Assembly: GCA_947646735.1 (NCBI GenBank)
Contig: CANTFK010000994.1
Coordinates: forward strand, 372,001 to 436,000
Length of the DNA: 64,000 nt
Reading direction: 5' to 3'
From: Peronospora farinosa
Lineage: Eukaryota > Oomycota > Peronosporomycetes > Peronosporales > Peronosporaceae
Shown here: in pieces, positions 35,646 to 46,020 of the stretch
Position numbering within the stretch: the first letter of the stretch is position 1
Layout of the letters: each line of letters opens with the position of its first letter
Notes under the pieces: model-generated
What the model saw: only the letters and a program-made list of their open reading frames with translations
What the model was told of the DNA's origin: nothing
Database searches by the model: none
Position numbers and translations under genes: made by a program

Positions 35646-36000
35646 AGTTTTGCCAGCTGTCACTACGCTTAGCCTCGCTTGTTGATCGTATTCCCACCTT
35701 ACTTCATCCAGGTGATCGTCACTGAGAGGAAAGTTATATGAAGACAGGCCCTTGTATTGTGTCGTGTAGCTGTGTAGTAAGGCATACCGAGTGCAAGCAT
35801 TGGCTCTTTCTGCCAGGTGCTTGTGTGCAGCTTATGGACTCGGACAGCTTGAAAGAGGTTTGTGGGCTGCACCAACTTCTCCGCCATGTATGAGGTGCTG
35901 TGCGCGCGGGTACGTGCAAGTGGCTAAGGTTGTGTAGGCTGTGATTTTGCAGATGTTTGTATAGTTGAAGAAGGCTTTCTGGAACAAGTCGTGTGTCGGC

Positions 36001-36072
36001 GCGCCGTTGGTCTAATGGTTAGGATTCATCCCTCCCACGGATGAGGTCGGGGTTCGATTCCCCGACGGCGCA
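36001..36072 (+). tRNA. tRNA-Gly(CCC), copy C34
   Basis: As C9. Confidence 0.93.
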
Positions 36073-36585
36073 CGTCTTCCTTGCGAGCCAAGCACGAGGA
36101 CGTGGCCAATCGTGTCTGATACTTGTTTCTTCAGTCAGCGTTTGTCACTCGTCGTCTCTTTCTATTTGCACTGTTTTCTGTATAGGGAGCCGAATCTGTA
36201 GGGAGCTTCAGAACTGATACTAACTAATAAAAGTTGGAAGCTTTAGAATCGGCTGAAGACGCATACAGCCAGCACAAACAAACAGATAGACGGCTCTTTT
36301 CGCGCGCTACACAAGTTATCGCTAGCTCACAAAGCGATGTCACAGGAGAAGCCTATTTCAGGCTTCCGTCAATCGACTTGCAGCTCTACGTAGATTTTAG
36401 CTGGTGATGGACAAGTAGCATTGTTTATCTACCTGCAAAGCTGCCTTGTATTCTCAACTGAGCCGGCGTGGCGTCTGAGCCTTCTTAGACATGGATAGCT
36501 ATGTTTATGGATGTTTGTTGTCGTTTGGTTGTGTGTGCGAGTAGTCAGCGTTTGTTTGATTGTGGTTTGATAATGTAGTTCATGT

Positions 36586-36657
36586 GCACCGTTGGTCTAA
36601 TGGTTAGGATTCATCCCTTCCAAGGATGAGGTCGGGGTTCGATTCCCCGACGGCGCA
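36586..36657 (+). tRNA. tRNA-Gly(UCC), copy U26
   Basis: Same as U1; T4 stop at 36660-36663. Confidence 0.93.
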
Positions 36658-37014
36658 AGTTTTGCCAGCTGTCACTACGCTTAGCCTCGCTTGTTGATCG
36701 TATTCCCACCTTACTTCATCCAGGTGATCGTCACTGAGAGGAAAGTTATATGAAGACAGGCCCTTGTATTGTGTCGTGTAGCTGTGTAGTAAGGCATACC
36801 GAGTGCAAGCATTAGCTCTTTCTGCCAGGTGGCTTGTGTGCAGCTTATGGACTCGGACAGCTTGAAAGAGGTTTGTGGGCTGCACCAACTTCTCCGCCAT
36901 GTATGAGGTGCTGTGCGCGCGGGTACGTGCAAGTGGCTAAGGTTGTGTAGGCTGTGATTTTGCAGATGTTTGTATTGTTGAAGAAGGCTTTCTGGAACAA
37001 GTTCGTGTGTCGGC

Positions 37015-37086
37015 GCGCCGTTGGTCTAATGGTTAGGATTCATCCCTCCCACGGATGAGGTCGGGGTTCGATTCCCCGACGGCGCA
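37015..37086 (+). tRNA. tRNA-Gly(CCC), copy C35
   Basis: As C9. Confidence 0.93.
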
Positions 37087-37599
37087 CGTCTTCCTTGCGA
37101 GCCAAGCACGAGGACGTGGCCAATCGTGTCTGATACTTGTTTCTTCAGTCAGCGTTTGTCACTCGTCGTCTCTTTCTATTTGCACTGTTTTCTGTATAGG
37201 GAGCCGAATCTGTAGGGAGCTTCAGAACTGATACTAACTAATAAAAGTTGGAAGCTTTAGAATCGGCTGAAGACGCATACAGCCAGCACAAACAAACAGA
37301 TAGACGGCTCTTTTCGCGCGCTACACAAGTTATCGCTAGCTCACAAAGCGATGTCACAGGAGAAGCCTATTTCAGGCTTCCGTCAATCGACTTGCAGCTC
37401 TACGTAGATTTTAGCTGGTGATGGACAAGTAGCATTGTTTATCTGCCTGCAAAGCTGCCTTGTATTCTCAACTGAGCCGGCGTGGCGTCTGAGCCTTCTT
37501 AGACATGGATAGCTATGTTTATGGATGCTTGTTGTCGTTTGGTTGTGTGTGCGAGTAGTCAGCGTTTGTTTGATTGTGGTTTGATAATGTAGTTCATGT

Positions 37600-37671
37600 G
37601 CACCGTTGGTCTAATGGTTAGGATTCATCCCTTCCAAGGATGAGGTCGGGGTTCGATTCCCCGACGGCGCA
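37600..37671 (+). tRNA. tRNA-Gly(UCC), copy U27
   Basis: Same as U1; T4 stop at 37674-37677. Confidence 0.93.
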
Positions 37672-38026
37672 AGTTTTGCCAGCTGTCACTACGCTTAGCC
37701 TCGCTTGTTGATCGTATTCCCACCTTTCTTCATCCAGGTGATCGTCACTGAGAGGAAAGTTATATGAAGACAGGCCTTTGTATTGTGTCGTGTAGCTGTG
37801 TAGTAAGGCATACCGAGTGCAAGCATTAGCTCTTTCTGCCAGGTGGCTTGTGTGCAGCTTATGGACTCGGACAGCTTGAAAGAGGTTTGTGGGCTGCACC
37901 AACTTCTCCGCCATGTATGAGGTGCTGTGCGCGCGGGTACGTGCAAGTGGCTAAGGTTGTGTAGGCTGTGATTTTTCAGGTGTTTGTATTGTTGAAGAAG
38001 ACTTTCGGAACAGTTCGTGTATCGGC

Positions 38027-38098
38027 GCGCCGTTGGTCTAATGGTTAGGATTCATCCCTCCCACGGATGAGGTCGGGGTTCGATTCCCCGACGGCGCA
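38027..38098 (+). tRNA. tRNA-Gly(CCC), copy C36
   Basis: As C9. Confidence 0.93.
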
Positions 38099-38611
38099 CG
38101 TCTTCCTTGCGAGCCAAGCACGAGGACGTGGCCAATCGTGTCTGATACTTGTTTCTTCAGTCAGCGTTTGTCACTCGTCGTCTCTTTCCATTTGCACTGT
38201 TTTCTGTATAGGGAGCCGAATCTGTAGGGAGCTTCAGAACTGATACTAACTAATAAAAGTCGGAAGCTTTAGAATCGGCTGAAGACGCATACAGCCAGCA
38301 CAAACAAACAGATAGACGGCTCTTTTCGCGCGCTACACAAGTTATCGCTAGCTCACAAAGCGATGTCACAGGAGAAGCCTATTTCAGGCTTCCGTCAATC
38401 GACTTGCAGCTCTACGTAGATTTTAGCTGGTGATGGACAAGTAGCATTGTTTATCTGCCTGCAAAGCTGCCTTGTATTCTCAACTGAGCCGGCGTGGCGT
38501 CTGAGCCTTCTTAGACATGGATAGCTATGTTTATGGATGCTTGTTGTCGTTTGGTTGTGTGTGCGAGTAGTCAGCGTTTGTTTGATTGTGGTTTGATAAT
38601 GTAGTTCATGT

Positions 38612-38683
38612 GCACCGTTGGTCTAATGGTTAGGATTCATCCCTTCCAAGGATGAGGTCGGGGTTCGATTCCCCGACGGCGCA
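38612..38683 (+). tRNA. tRNA-Gly(UCC), copy U28
   Basis: Same as U1; T4 stop at 38686-38689. Last UCC gene. Confidence 0.93.
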
Positions 38684-39038
38684 AGTTTTGCCAGCTGTCA
38701 CTACGCTTAGCCTCGCTTGTTGATCGTATTCCCACCTTTCTTCATCCAGGTGATCGTCACTGAGAGGAAAGTTATATGAAGACAGGCCTTTGTATTGTGT
38801 CGTGTAGCTGTGTAGTAAGGCATACCGAGTGCAAGCATTAGCTCTTTCTGCCAGGTGGCTTGTGTGCAGCTTATGGACTCGGACAGCTTGAAAGAGGTTT
38901 GTGGGCTGCACCAACTTCTCCGCCATGTATGAGGTGCTGTGCGCGCGGGTACGTGCAAGTGGCTAAGGTTGTGTAGGCTGTGATTTTTCAGGTGTTTGTA
39001 TTGTTGAAGAAGGCTTTCGGAACAGTTCGTGTATCGGC

Positions 39039-39110
39039 GCGCCGTTGGTCTAATGGTTAGGATTCATCCCTCCCACGGATGAGGTCGGGGTTCGATTCCC
39101 CGACGGCGCA
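39039..39110 (+). tRNA. tRNA-Gly(CCC), copy C37
   Basis: As C9; last complete tRNA gene of the array. Confidence 0.93.
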
Positions 39111-39510
39111 CGTCTTCCTTGCGAGCCAAGCACGAGGACGTGGCCAATCGTGTCTGATACTTGTTTCTTCAGTCAGCGTTTGTCACTCGTCGTCTCTTTC
39201 CATTTGCACTGTTTTCTGTTTAGGGAGCCGAATCTGTAGGGAGCTTCAGAACTGATACTAACTAATAAAAGTTGGAAGCTTTAGAATCGGCTGAAGACGC
39301 ATACAGCCAGCACAAACAAACAGATAGACGGCTCTTTTCGCGCGCTACACAAGTTATCGCTAGCTCACAAAGCGATGTCACAGGAGAAGCCTATTTCAGG
39401 CTTCCGTCAATCGACTTGCAGCTCTACGTAGATTTTAGCTGGTGATGGACAAGTAGCATTGTTTATCTACCTGCAAAGCTGCCTTGTATTCTCAACTGAG
39501 CCGGCGTGGC

Positions 39511-39568
39511 GCCGCCCCGGTGGGGGGGGGGGGGGGGGGGGTTGGGGGAAGTTGCTGGGGTTGGGTGG
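39511..39568. repeat. 20-base G run and G-rich junction in the last array unit
   Basis: The array sequence stops matching after CCGGCGTGGC (39501-39510). It is followed by a GC-rich stretch, a run of 20 G (39522-39541), and a G-enriched version of the end of spacer A (GTTGCT, then GGGG for AAGG). About 470 bp of normal unit, including a UCC gene, are missing. This could be a true G tract or low-quality consensus at an assembly join. Confidence 0.75.
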
Positions 39569-39631
39569 GGTGTGATTTTTCAGGTGTTTGTATTGTTGAA
39601 GAAGCTTTTCTGGAACAGGGCGTGTGTCGGC

Positions 39632-39668
39632 GCGCCGTTGGTCTAATGGTTAGGATTCATCCCTCCCA
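39632..39668 (+). pseudogene. Truncated tRNA-Gly(CCC), end of array
   Basis: GCGCCGTTGG... matches the CCC gene up to CCCTCCCA in the anticodon loop and then switches to unrelated DNA at 39669. The anticodon stem 3' side, T arm and acceptor 3' side are absent, so it cannot fold as a tRNA. Confidence 0.9.
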
Positions 39669-39715
39669 GTGCTTTACCGAACTTTTAAACCTTACGGTTG
39701 TTCACGGCACACAAC

Positions 39716-40351
39716 ATGGCGCCTCCTGGCAATGAGTCACAGACTCTACGGGAACTCATTGAAGGCGAACTTGACGAAGCGGTTGATTACGAAAGTGACA
39801 CCATCTTTGTGGGACCCAATGAATCCCCTTTTAACCACCCTTACGGGTGAAGATGACAGTAGTATGCACCGAATCCGATCCCTAAACGTGGTGATGCAGA
39901 TGCGCTAACAGCGTTACGTGACCCGCCTGACGTATCATCAACGGCGACAGTGCCAACCCACTCGACGAACAACAGCAGCAGAACATTAATCAAGAGGAAG
40001 GCGCCAAGCGCCAGACGAAGAATATGGCTAGGCTTCAGGGCCACCGACAGTATAGGTTCAAGCCACCTACAGTGGAAGAACGCCTTAATAAGGCATCTGG
40101 TCATTCGCTCTCTTGCTGGGTCATTAGACCTGAGGACATTTCACCCGAGGATGACGCTACGCGAATGGCTCTTCGACAACGCTATCTACAACCTCCATAT
40201 AACTACGCAAAGCCAATACTTGGCACGCCTCACTAGGCAAGTGCGCGGTGCACCAGTTCCTCCCATAAAGGGTGTTAACATCCTTCTATTCGCGGGAGAA
40301 ACCGAGGAGGAAGAAGATGCGGCTTTTAGCCGCTGGGCGCATTATGCGTGA
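39716..40351 (+). pseudogene. Decayed ORF of unknown origin, probably mobile-element derived
   Basis: One frame runs from ATG 39716 for 44 codons (acidic, starting MAPPGNESQTLRELIEGEL). It meets three close stops near 39848-39862, then stays open to TGA at 40349-40351, ending in an acidic EEEED stretch. Proline- and basic-rich segments lie between. I do not recognise the family. The position between a truncated tRNA and a Gypsy relic, plus the internal stops, suggest a dead mobile-element gene, possibly gag-like. On the opposite strand there is no better frame. Confidence 0.4.
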
Positions 40352-40531
40352 CGTTTAAGCAGCATGTGGGCTCTACGGGAAAGTGCCGATGTGGCAAATG
40401 TTCGTCTCGAACGAAAAATGCGTTACGATTACGCCAAACCGAAGGCCCGGGGAAAATTGAAATCCCAACGAACGCATTATGCGTCTGCTACCCATCACTT
40501 AAGTGTGTCGACTACACCTGTAGCCGCGAGT

Positions 40532-40798
40532 TCACGACAGGCCGAGGCCGCTAATTTGCCTACCCTCATCACTACTGTTGCGAAGCGTCATCGCCAACAG
40601 GTTGGCCCTGCGCACGACGTTCAAAAACGTCCACGGCGTATAGTCAATCCTGCCGAAGGGAAACCTCAAACTTCCATGAGTTTTACGACGATACTGGTTT
40701 TGAACATGGCGGCGACGCTTCTGCAGTAGACGTTTTACATAAAACTGAAGGTCCTCCTGCTCATCGAGCAATGCCAAAGGGGGCCGGTGTACCGGCAC
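40532..40798 (-). pseudogene. Gypsy chromodomain remnant
   Basis: The frame contains FYVKRLLQKRRRHVQNQY, resembling the first strand and basic stretch of the chromodomain at the C-terminus of oomycete-type chromoviral integrases. The tryptophan-rich second half is disrupted. Family members use this domain to target chromatin marks (family knowledge). Confidence 0.6.
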
Positions 40799-40905
40799 AA
40801 GTTCATGCCGAAGCTACTTCAAGAGGTGAAGTATCTCCGTGAGACTGTGCAGACGATGAATATCCGCCTCGAGTCGCTGAAGCAGAGTCGGACCCGAGGG
40901 GAGGG

Positions 40906-41205
40906 TCAGCTTGACCTTTTGGTGCAGATGATGCGTCCCGCGGCAATGTCGATGAGCTCGGCGAGAGAGTAAGCGTCTATTTGGGACGGATCCCGATATG
41001 TTTTGAGCATGCCGACGTAGAGCACGGGATGTGTACGCAATTTGCGCGGAAAAGTAAGCATATACGCTAGGCCTTTCTTGGCCACGACTGTAAAGGATCC
41101 GATGAAGCGCGGACGCAACTTTGTCTTAAAGACAGCAGATACTACATTGGTAGGTAGGTTTCTTAGCATTAAGTAAGACGTGGTCTCCGACCTCATAATA
41201 ATCAA
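40906..41205 (-). pseudogene. Gypsy integrase C-terminal segment
   Basis: A 99-codon frame includes KLRPRFIGSFTVVAKKGLAY and HPVLYVGMLKTYRDPSQ. These correspond to the GPY/F-type SH3-like module at the end of Ty3/Gypsy integrases. Confidence 0.75.
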
Positions 41206-41482
41206 TACAACTTCTTCCTTAGCATCCGCATTTCCTTTTGTTTGCCTTGGCTATCAGCCAATGCGTTTTGCACATGTCGTAAGACATTTAGTCGCTTGCG
41301 AGAAACACATTCACATGTTTCTTAACAGTATTATAAATGACATCAGCAAGCCGATCGGCAACCTCTCCCCCACCAACCACTCGGTGGTAGCGTTAACGGA
41401 ACGCGTGGGTGTGTGTGGCCATTCACATAGAACGGAGTGTAGCCGGTAGAGGCGTGCACGGAGTTATTGAGTGCAAACTCAA

Positions 41483-42204
41483 CTACAGGGAGAATAAAGC
41501 TCCATCGCTTTGGCGTTTAGCACAAACGCTGCGGAGGATATCTTCAACAACGCGATTTACGCGTTCGGTTTGACCATCGGTCTGCGGATGATCTGCTGTG
41601 GACATGTCCAAACGGGTTCCCAGCACCTGGAAGACGGACTTCCAAAACTTACTCGTAGAACGAGGATCACGGTCAGAAACAATTGCCACAAGCAAGCCAT
41701 GTTGGCGAAACACTCGATTGATAGCAGATCCGCTGTGCCTTCACCATCGATCGAGTCTATCACAGCATCTAAGTGAGCCATCTTGCTCAAGCGGTCAACA
41801 AAGACCACAATACCTGTGTTGCCACGCGAATCTTTCGGTAGGCCAAATACAAAATCCATACTAATGGACTCCCAGCACCCAGTAAGAATTGGCAAACTAT
41901 CCAGTGGCGCTGCCGAATGGGGCGAGGGTTTTACCCGTTGGCACGTTTCACAAGTACACACATATGTGCTTACCCATTTATATAATTTGAACCACCAGTA
42001 ACTTTGGCATACTGCCCCATAGGTCTTTTCACGACCCAAATGACCCCCGATGGCGGTTTCATGTACCTCATAGAGGATACGATACTTCAGGTCCTCATCA
42101 TGAGGAAACACAATCCGCGGAGGATCCGCCACATCTGTACAATAGTACAATAACCCCTGATAGATAGAATATCGATGGAGGCTTGCACGTAATCGTGCCG
42201 ACAA
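41483..42204 (-). pseudogene. Gypsy integrase remnant
   Basis: The 42204-41557 frame has an HHCC zinc module (H...GGHLGREKT...CETCQRVKP) and the first catalytic Asp in SISMDFVFGLP. A frame change near 41700 moves the rest to 41713-41483, which holds SDRDPRSTSKFW and the HPQTDGQTERVNRVVED segment containing the catalytic Glu. Confidence 0.87.
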
Positions 42205-42225
42205 TTTAATGTCCGAGTCTTTAAA

Positions 42226-42813
42226 CTAATCACTTCCAAGAGCATGTAGCAGCGCTATACAATGATCATCTTTAGCATACACCGATCGAATGAGATTAAT
42301 GATAGAAGACGTCAACGTCGTGTCATAAGCAAGCTCGTAGTCAGGTCTGCGTGACAACGCATCAGCCAAAACATTTTGCTTGTCCGGCTTATATTTTACC
42401 TCGAGATTATATTCGGCAAAGAATGACAGCCATCTGGCCATTCTATGCGAGAGATGCGGCGACTGAGTCGCAGTGCGTAAAGACGCATGATCGTTATAGA
42501 TCACAAAAGGCTATGAGCCCAGCAGATGAACTCTGAATTTGACCAGGGCATACTTCATCGCAAGTAGCTCTTTGTCATGAGCTGTGTAGTTCTTCTCTGC
42601 AGCTTTCAGCTGGAGAGATTCAAAAGCGATCACACGCTCACGACCTTCATCATCTGTTTGTAACAGAGCACTGCCAATGGCAAAGTCTGACGCGTCACAT
42701 ATGACGCTAAACGGTCGGTCAGGATCCGGCAAAGCTAAAGTGGGAGAATGAAGAAGGCTAGCTTTCACCGCTTGAAAAGCATCCTTATGTTCGGCATGCC
42801 AACACCATTCCAC
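42226..42813 (-). pseudogene. Gypsy RNase H remnant
   Basis: The first frame (42813-42511) has ICDASDFAIGSALLQ and YTAHDKELLAM, the Ty3-type RNase H start and catalytic Glu region. A stop near 42511 interrupts it. The second frame (42504-42226) continues with NDHASLRTATQSPHLSHRMA and the ADALSRRPDYEL tether segment. Confidence 0.85.
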
Positions 42814-42899
42814 ATCCTTTTTAAAGAGATTGATAATGGCCGAGCCATATCAGCGTAATTTTTGCTGTACTTATGCAAGTAATTGGCAAGGCCAAGCCA

Positions 42900-43540
42900 T
42901 TTACGCATGTCATTCTGAGACTATAGAACGGGACAATCGACTATGGCTTTGACCTTAGCGGGATCTGCAGGGAGGCCTCGCTATCCGATAAAGCACCCTA
43001 AAAAGGGGAACTCTTCGGCCCCGAAGATGCGCTTCGATGCATTAGCATATAGCTTATTAGTTCGCATGCACTCGAGCACATCTAGTAAATGAGCAATATG
43101 GTTCTCGGTATCCGAACGCCCATGTTCAGCACAACTATGGACAAAAATGTCATCAAAGTACGCGGTGCATAATTTCGATGGGGTCGAAACAAGTGCGTCA
43201 CCAAACGGCTAAACGTAGCCGGAGCATTCGACAGCCCCTGGGGCATCACCATTCACTCCCAGAGCATACCGCTCGGAGTACTAACAGCAGTGAGCGGAAT
43301 ATCGCTAGCTTGCATGAGCAATTGGTAATAACCATCGACTACGTCGAGCGCACTGTACATGGTACAACAGACCATATTTTTCTGAAGAACATCCTTTCTA
43401 GGTATCGGTGTCTGTGCAGGTATAGTGGCTGCATTGAGCTGATTATAAGCATGAACAATACGCCACTTACCATTCGGTTTCTTGACACAGAAAGTGGGTG
43501 TAGAGTGCGGAGATTTGCTCTCGCGCACCATACACGCCAC
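42900..43540 (-). pseudogene. Gypsy reverse transcriptase remnant
   Basis: The frame 43540-43253 carries RT fingers and palm motifs (FCVKKPNGKWRIVHAYNQLN, then SALDVVDGYYQL). Further on in a shifted frame, the catalytic YFDDI motif is readable at 43160-43146. At least one frame break lies between these blocks. Confidence 0.85.
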
Positions 43541-44750
43541 GTGCTTTGCACGAAAGAATTCGTCAATGAAGTCACACTATTCTTTGGGTAAAGGCCACTG
43601 CCGTGTTACGCAGTATTTGGTTCTGGTAACCAAGTCAATTGCATGACGTACACCTCTATCAGGAGGTAGAACAGACGTTGGATCATGGAACATCACGTTC
43701 TGAAATTTCTTAACTAAAGGGTAGTAAGGATCTGAAGAATTCTTCAAAATAGATATTACACTACGTGCACTAAGTGCCGCCTTTGTATCTTTAAGGGCTG
43801 CCTCATCGGCAAGCGAAGATTAGTTCAACTCGAGGTTAGATCGAATGACCACCATATCGGATAGATCACCAGCCTTCAAGGCTTGATGAAACTCATCCAC
43901 AGACATTTTGTCTAGCTCTTAAAGAGAATTTAATGATGGGAGGATCTCAAGGAAAACTTCACCATCTACATCACCTGTCCCTCCGATGACCAGGGTGTAC
44001 AACTGGTCATTGACATTACTATGCGATAAAACAGACGCTTTGCGTCTCGCAGCCGCCATCTGGCGACGCTGCCGTCTCATTGACGAGACCGTACTTTTTA
44101 AAGTACTTGAGATACCATCATCCCCAAGGTCAACAGACCCCTTGTCATTCACCTGCCCTATGCGAGGGCCGATATCATTACCGACATCCAGTGGGTCAAT
44201 GACTTCACTAACAAGGTCATCGACCTTCACTTGCTCTATACGAGAGCCGATGTCATTACCGACATCCAGTGAATCGCATTTACAGCCAATATCACTAACA
44301 AGGTCATCGATCTTAACTTGCTCTTTACGAGAGCCGATGTCATTACCGACATCCAGTAAATCAATATTACTTTAAGTATCACTCAGCGGAGTACGTGCCG
44401 TTCCACTAGGTGTCACTGAGCTCTGCTCGACACTATTATTGTTGACATCGGAGTTTATCAACTCAGACACTCCAATGTCCAGCACACTAACTGAATCAGT
44501 TAATGGCTCGCGCCAATAGCACTTTTGTTTCCTAGCAAAGGTGGGTTCATGACTATCCAAAGCTTCGCTAAGAACATTGCGCGTTGCGACTATAGTTTTG
44601 AATCTTCAATCCAAATATGGCTCATGGCGTTCTAGCCAGGCCATAACATACCGAGAATGAGATCATATCTCGAGTCCAAATCTAGGACAAGACAGCGTTC
44701 AACATTATAATTGTTAGTATTGAGTTACTTCAGAAGACTTACCCATCACT

Positions 44751-45029
44751 TTACCTTAATATTGCAAGGTTGAAGTCTAAGAACTTCACACCTAAGTTCC
44801 ACGGAACTTTAGGAACGGTGACACGTACACCTGTTGCGAGGCGCTCGGTTATCTCTTGCGCTTCTAGCGCCTCAGCATACAGCTGACTACCTTTAAAGGA
44901 ACGACGTCGGACATAATTACCTGACGCCCCTGAGTCAATTAAAATTGACCATGGTTTCTCAAAACCCTTAACGGTTGCCGACACAACCAACAAGCCTGGC
45001 TTGTAATCTTGTTCTATGGGAGCATCCAC
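44751..45029 (-). pseudogene. Gypsy aspartic protease remnant
   Basis: The retropepsin signature ILIDSGASGNYV is visible near residues 29-40 of this 92-codon frame, matching the DSGA active site of Ty3/Gypsy proteases. The frame ends before reaching the RT domain. Confidence 0.8.
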
Positions 45030-45339
45030 ATAACCACCTGGGGCTGAGCCCTGTTTACCTTTACCTCCTAAAGATCCAACAGAACTTAGTTCTTTCCCAG
45101 TAGGGCGCCCCGCGCCTACTGGGAGTTGACGTTTTCCCCTGCCGTGCTCGCCTTTTGGCTACGAGTAGGATTTCGGCTCTGCCGATTTGAACGTTGACTT
45201 CGCAACGGACAGCTATGGCGGAGGTGCCTAGTGCTTCCGCACATGTAAAATCTACGGATGTTACCTTGCTGCTCAGCAGCTTGAAGCTCAGCTTCTTCAG
45301 CCTGGCTGAGGTCTATGGGTTCGGCCTTATTAAAGGCAT

Positions 45340-46015
45340 TTAAATTATACCTTGGTAGACCATAGCAAGCAGATTGGAGTTGAACTCAGCGCTAAACTCT
45401 ATGCTCACTGCCTCTTCGAAAGTCGAAGGCTGGACACGAAAAAAATCTTTTCTGACGACCCCAGTACGAATTCCTTCCATAAAGATGGTTACTCGGACTT
45501 CCTCTGCCAGAGAGTCCTGCTGCATAGCAGCAATGAGAGTTCGTAACTCTTGGAAATAGTCCGACAATTCTTTCTTACCCTAAGAAGTGGGAGCGCACAC
45601 GATAAACCTGATTAGGCGGTGCAAACACGCAGGTTAATTGCTTTTTAAGCATCTCCCATGTGGGAAATGCAGCATTTACAGAGACACCGCTCGTTAGAGC
45701 CCATTCTCTAGCTTTTCCACCGAGTTTCGAAATGTCCAAGCCAGATCGTTGCTTCTCTGACACGAGCATGGCGGCATCCATTGCCATTTCAACCTCTCGG
45801 ATCCAGAGGAGAAGATTTTCTCCCTCCTTCCCCTCAAAAGTTATAACGTTTAAAACGAGTGGGCGAGCCTTTGGCTCTAAATCGAACACAGGAGCCGGGA
45901 TGTAGTGCGTTGTCGCAGCTGACGCTGCCTGGTCGTGGACCTGCCCAAGTAGCGTTACCTCACAACGCATAAAGGCTTCAAGGCGAGCATTGAGGACCTC
46001 CAGACCTTGGGCCAA
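45340..46015 (-). pseudogene. Gypsy gag remnant
   Basis: Two pieces in different frames (46015-45575 and 45567-45340) form a capsid-like region. The first has the typical [17 protein letters not shown] segment and a helical capsid-like part ending YRVRSHFLG. The second continues with DYFQELRTLIAAM. A stop and frame change at about 45570 separate them. Downstream, at about 45250-45209, the zinc knuckle is degenerate: the CGSTRHLRHSC part remains but the first Cys is lost. Confidence 0.8.
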
Positions 46016-46020
46016 AAGAA

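Larger units (their letters stand above)
5653..39668 (+). repeat. 34 kb tandem array of tRNA-Gly units (38 units plus partial ends)
   Basis: The long unit, measured from one UCC gene to the next, is 995-1014 bp: tRNA-Gly(UCC) 72 bp, spacer A about 353 bp, tRNA-Gly(CCC) 72-73 bp, spacer B about 497 bp. There are 27 such units. Eleven short units (569-585 bp) begin at 16096, 20689, 21264, 22849, 23434, 24010, 24595, 25164, 25748, 26333 and 26918. They have one tRNA gene and spacer B only. The array starts inside spacer B at about 5653 and ends inside a CCC gene at 39668. Copies near each other are nearly identical, with gradual change along the array. Left-type spacer B has paired CCAACT/AGTTGG arms and CTTCCGTGATCGAC; right-type (from about 19440) has CTAACT and CTTCCGTCAATCGAC. 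Two left-type spacers (23506-24009, 24667-25163) lie among right-type ones. No protein-coding gene is supported inside. Confidence 0.97.
40532..46020 (-). mobile_element. Degenerate Ty3/Gypsy (chromovirus-type) retrotransposon
   Basis: On the minus strand the order is gag (46015-45340), zinc knuckle (about 45250-45209), aspartic protease (45029-44751), reverse transcriptase (about 43540-42900), RNase H (42813-42226), integrase (42204-41483), an integrase C-terminal segment (41205-40906) and a chromodomain-like tail (40798-40532). This is the canonical Ty3/Gypsy order, and the chromodomain tail places it among chromoviruses. Every domain is separated from the next by stops or frame changes, so the element is inactive. 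Clear paired LTRs are not visible; the stem-rich DNA at 46020-46500 may be the remnant of the upstream LTR or leader. Confidence 0.9.

Noticed and set aside
5653..39668. CRISPR or rDNA-type interpretation of the repeat
   Set aside because: The units are about 1 kb or 0.58 kb with near-identical spacers and contain tRNA genes; no rRNA sequence or short direct repeat with unique spacers is present.
39950..40729. Plus-strand ORFs over the Gypsy chromodomain end
   Set aside because: Beyond 40532 the minus strand carries recognisable chromodomain sequence, so that part of the plus frame is a shadow; only 39716-40351 is kept as a decayed ORF.
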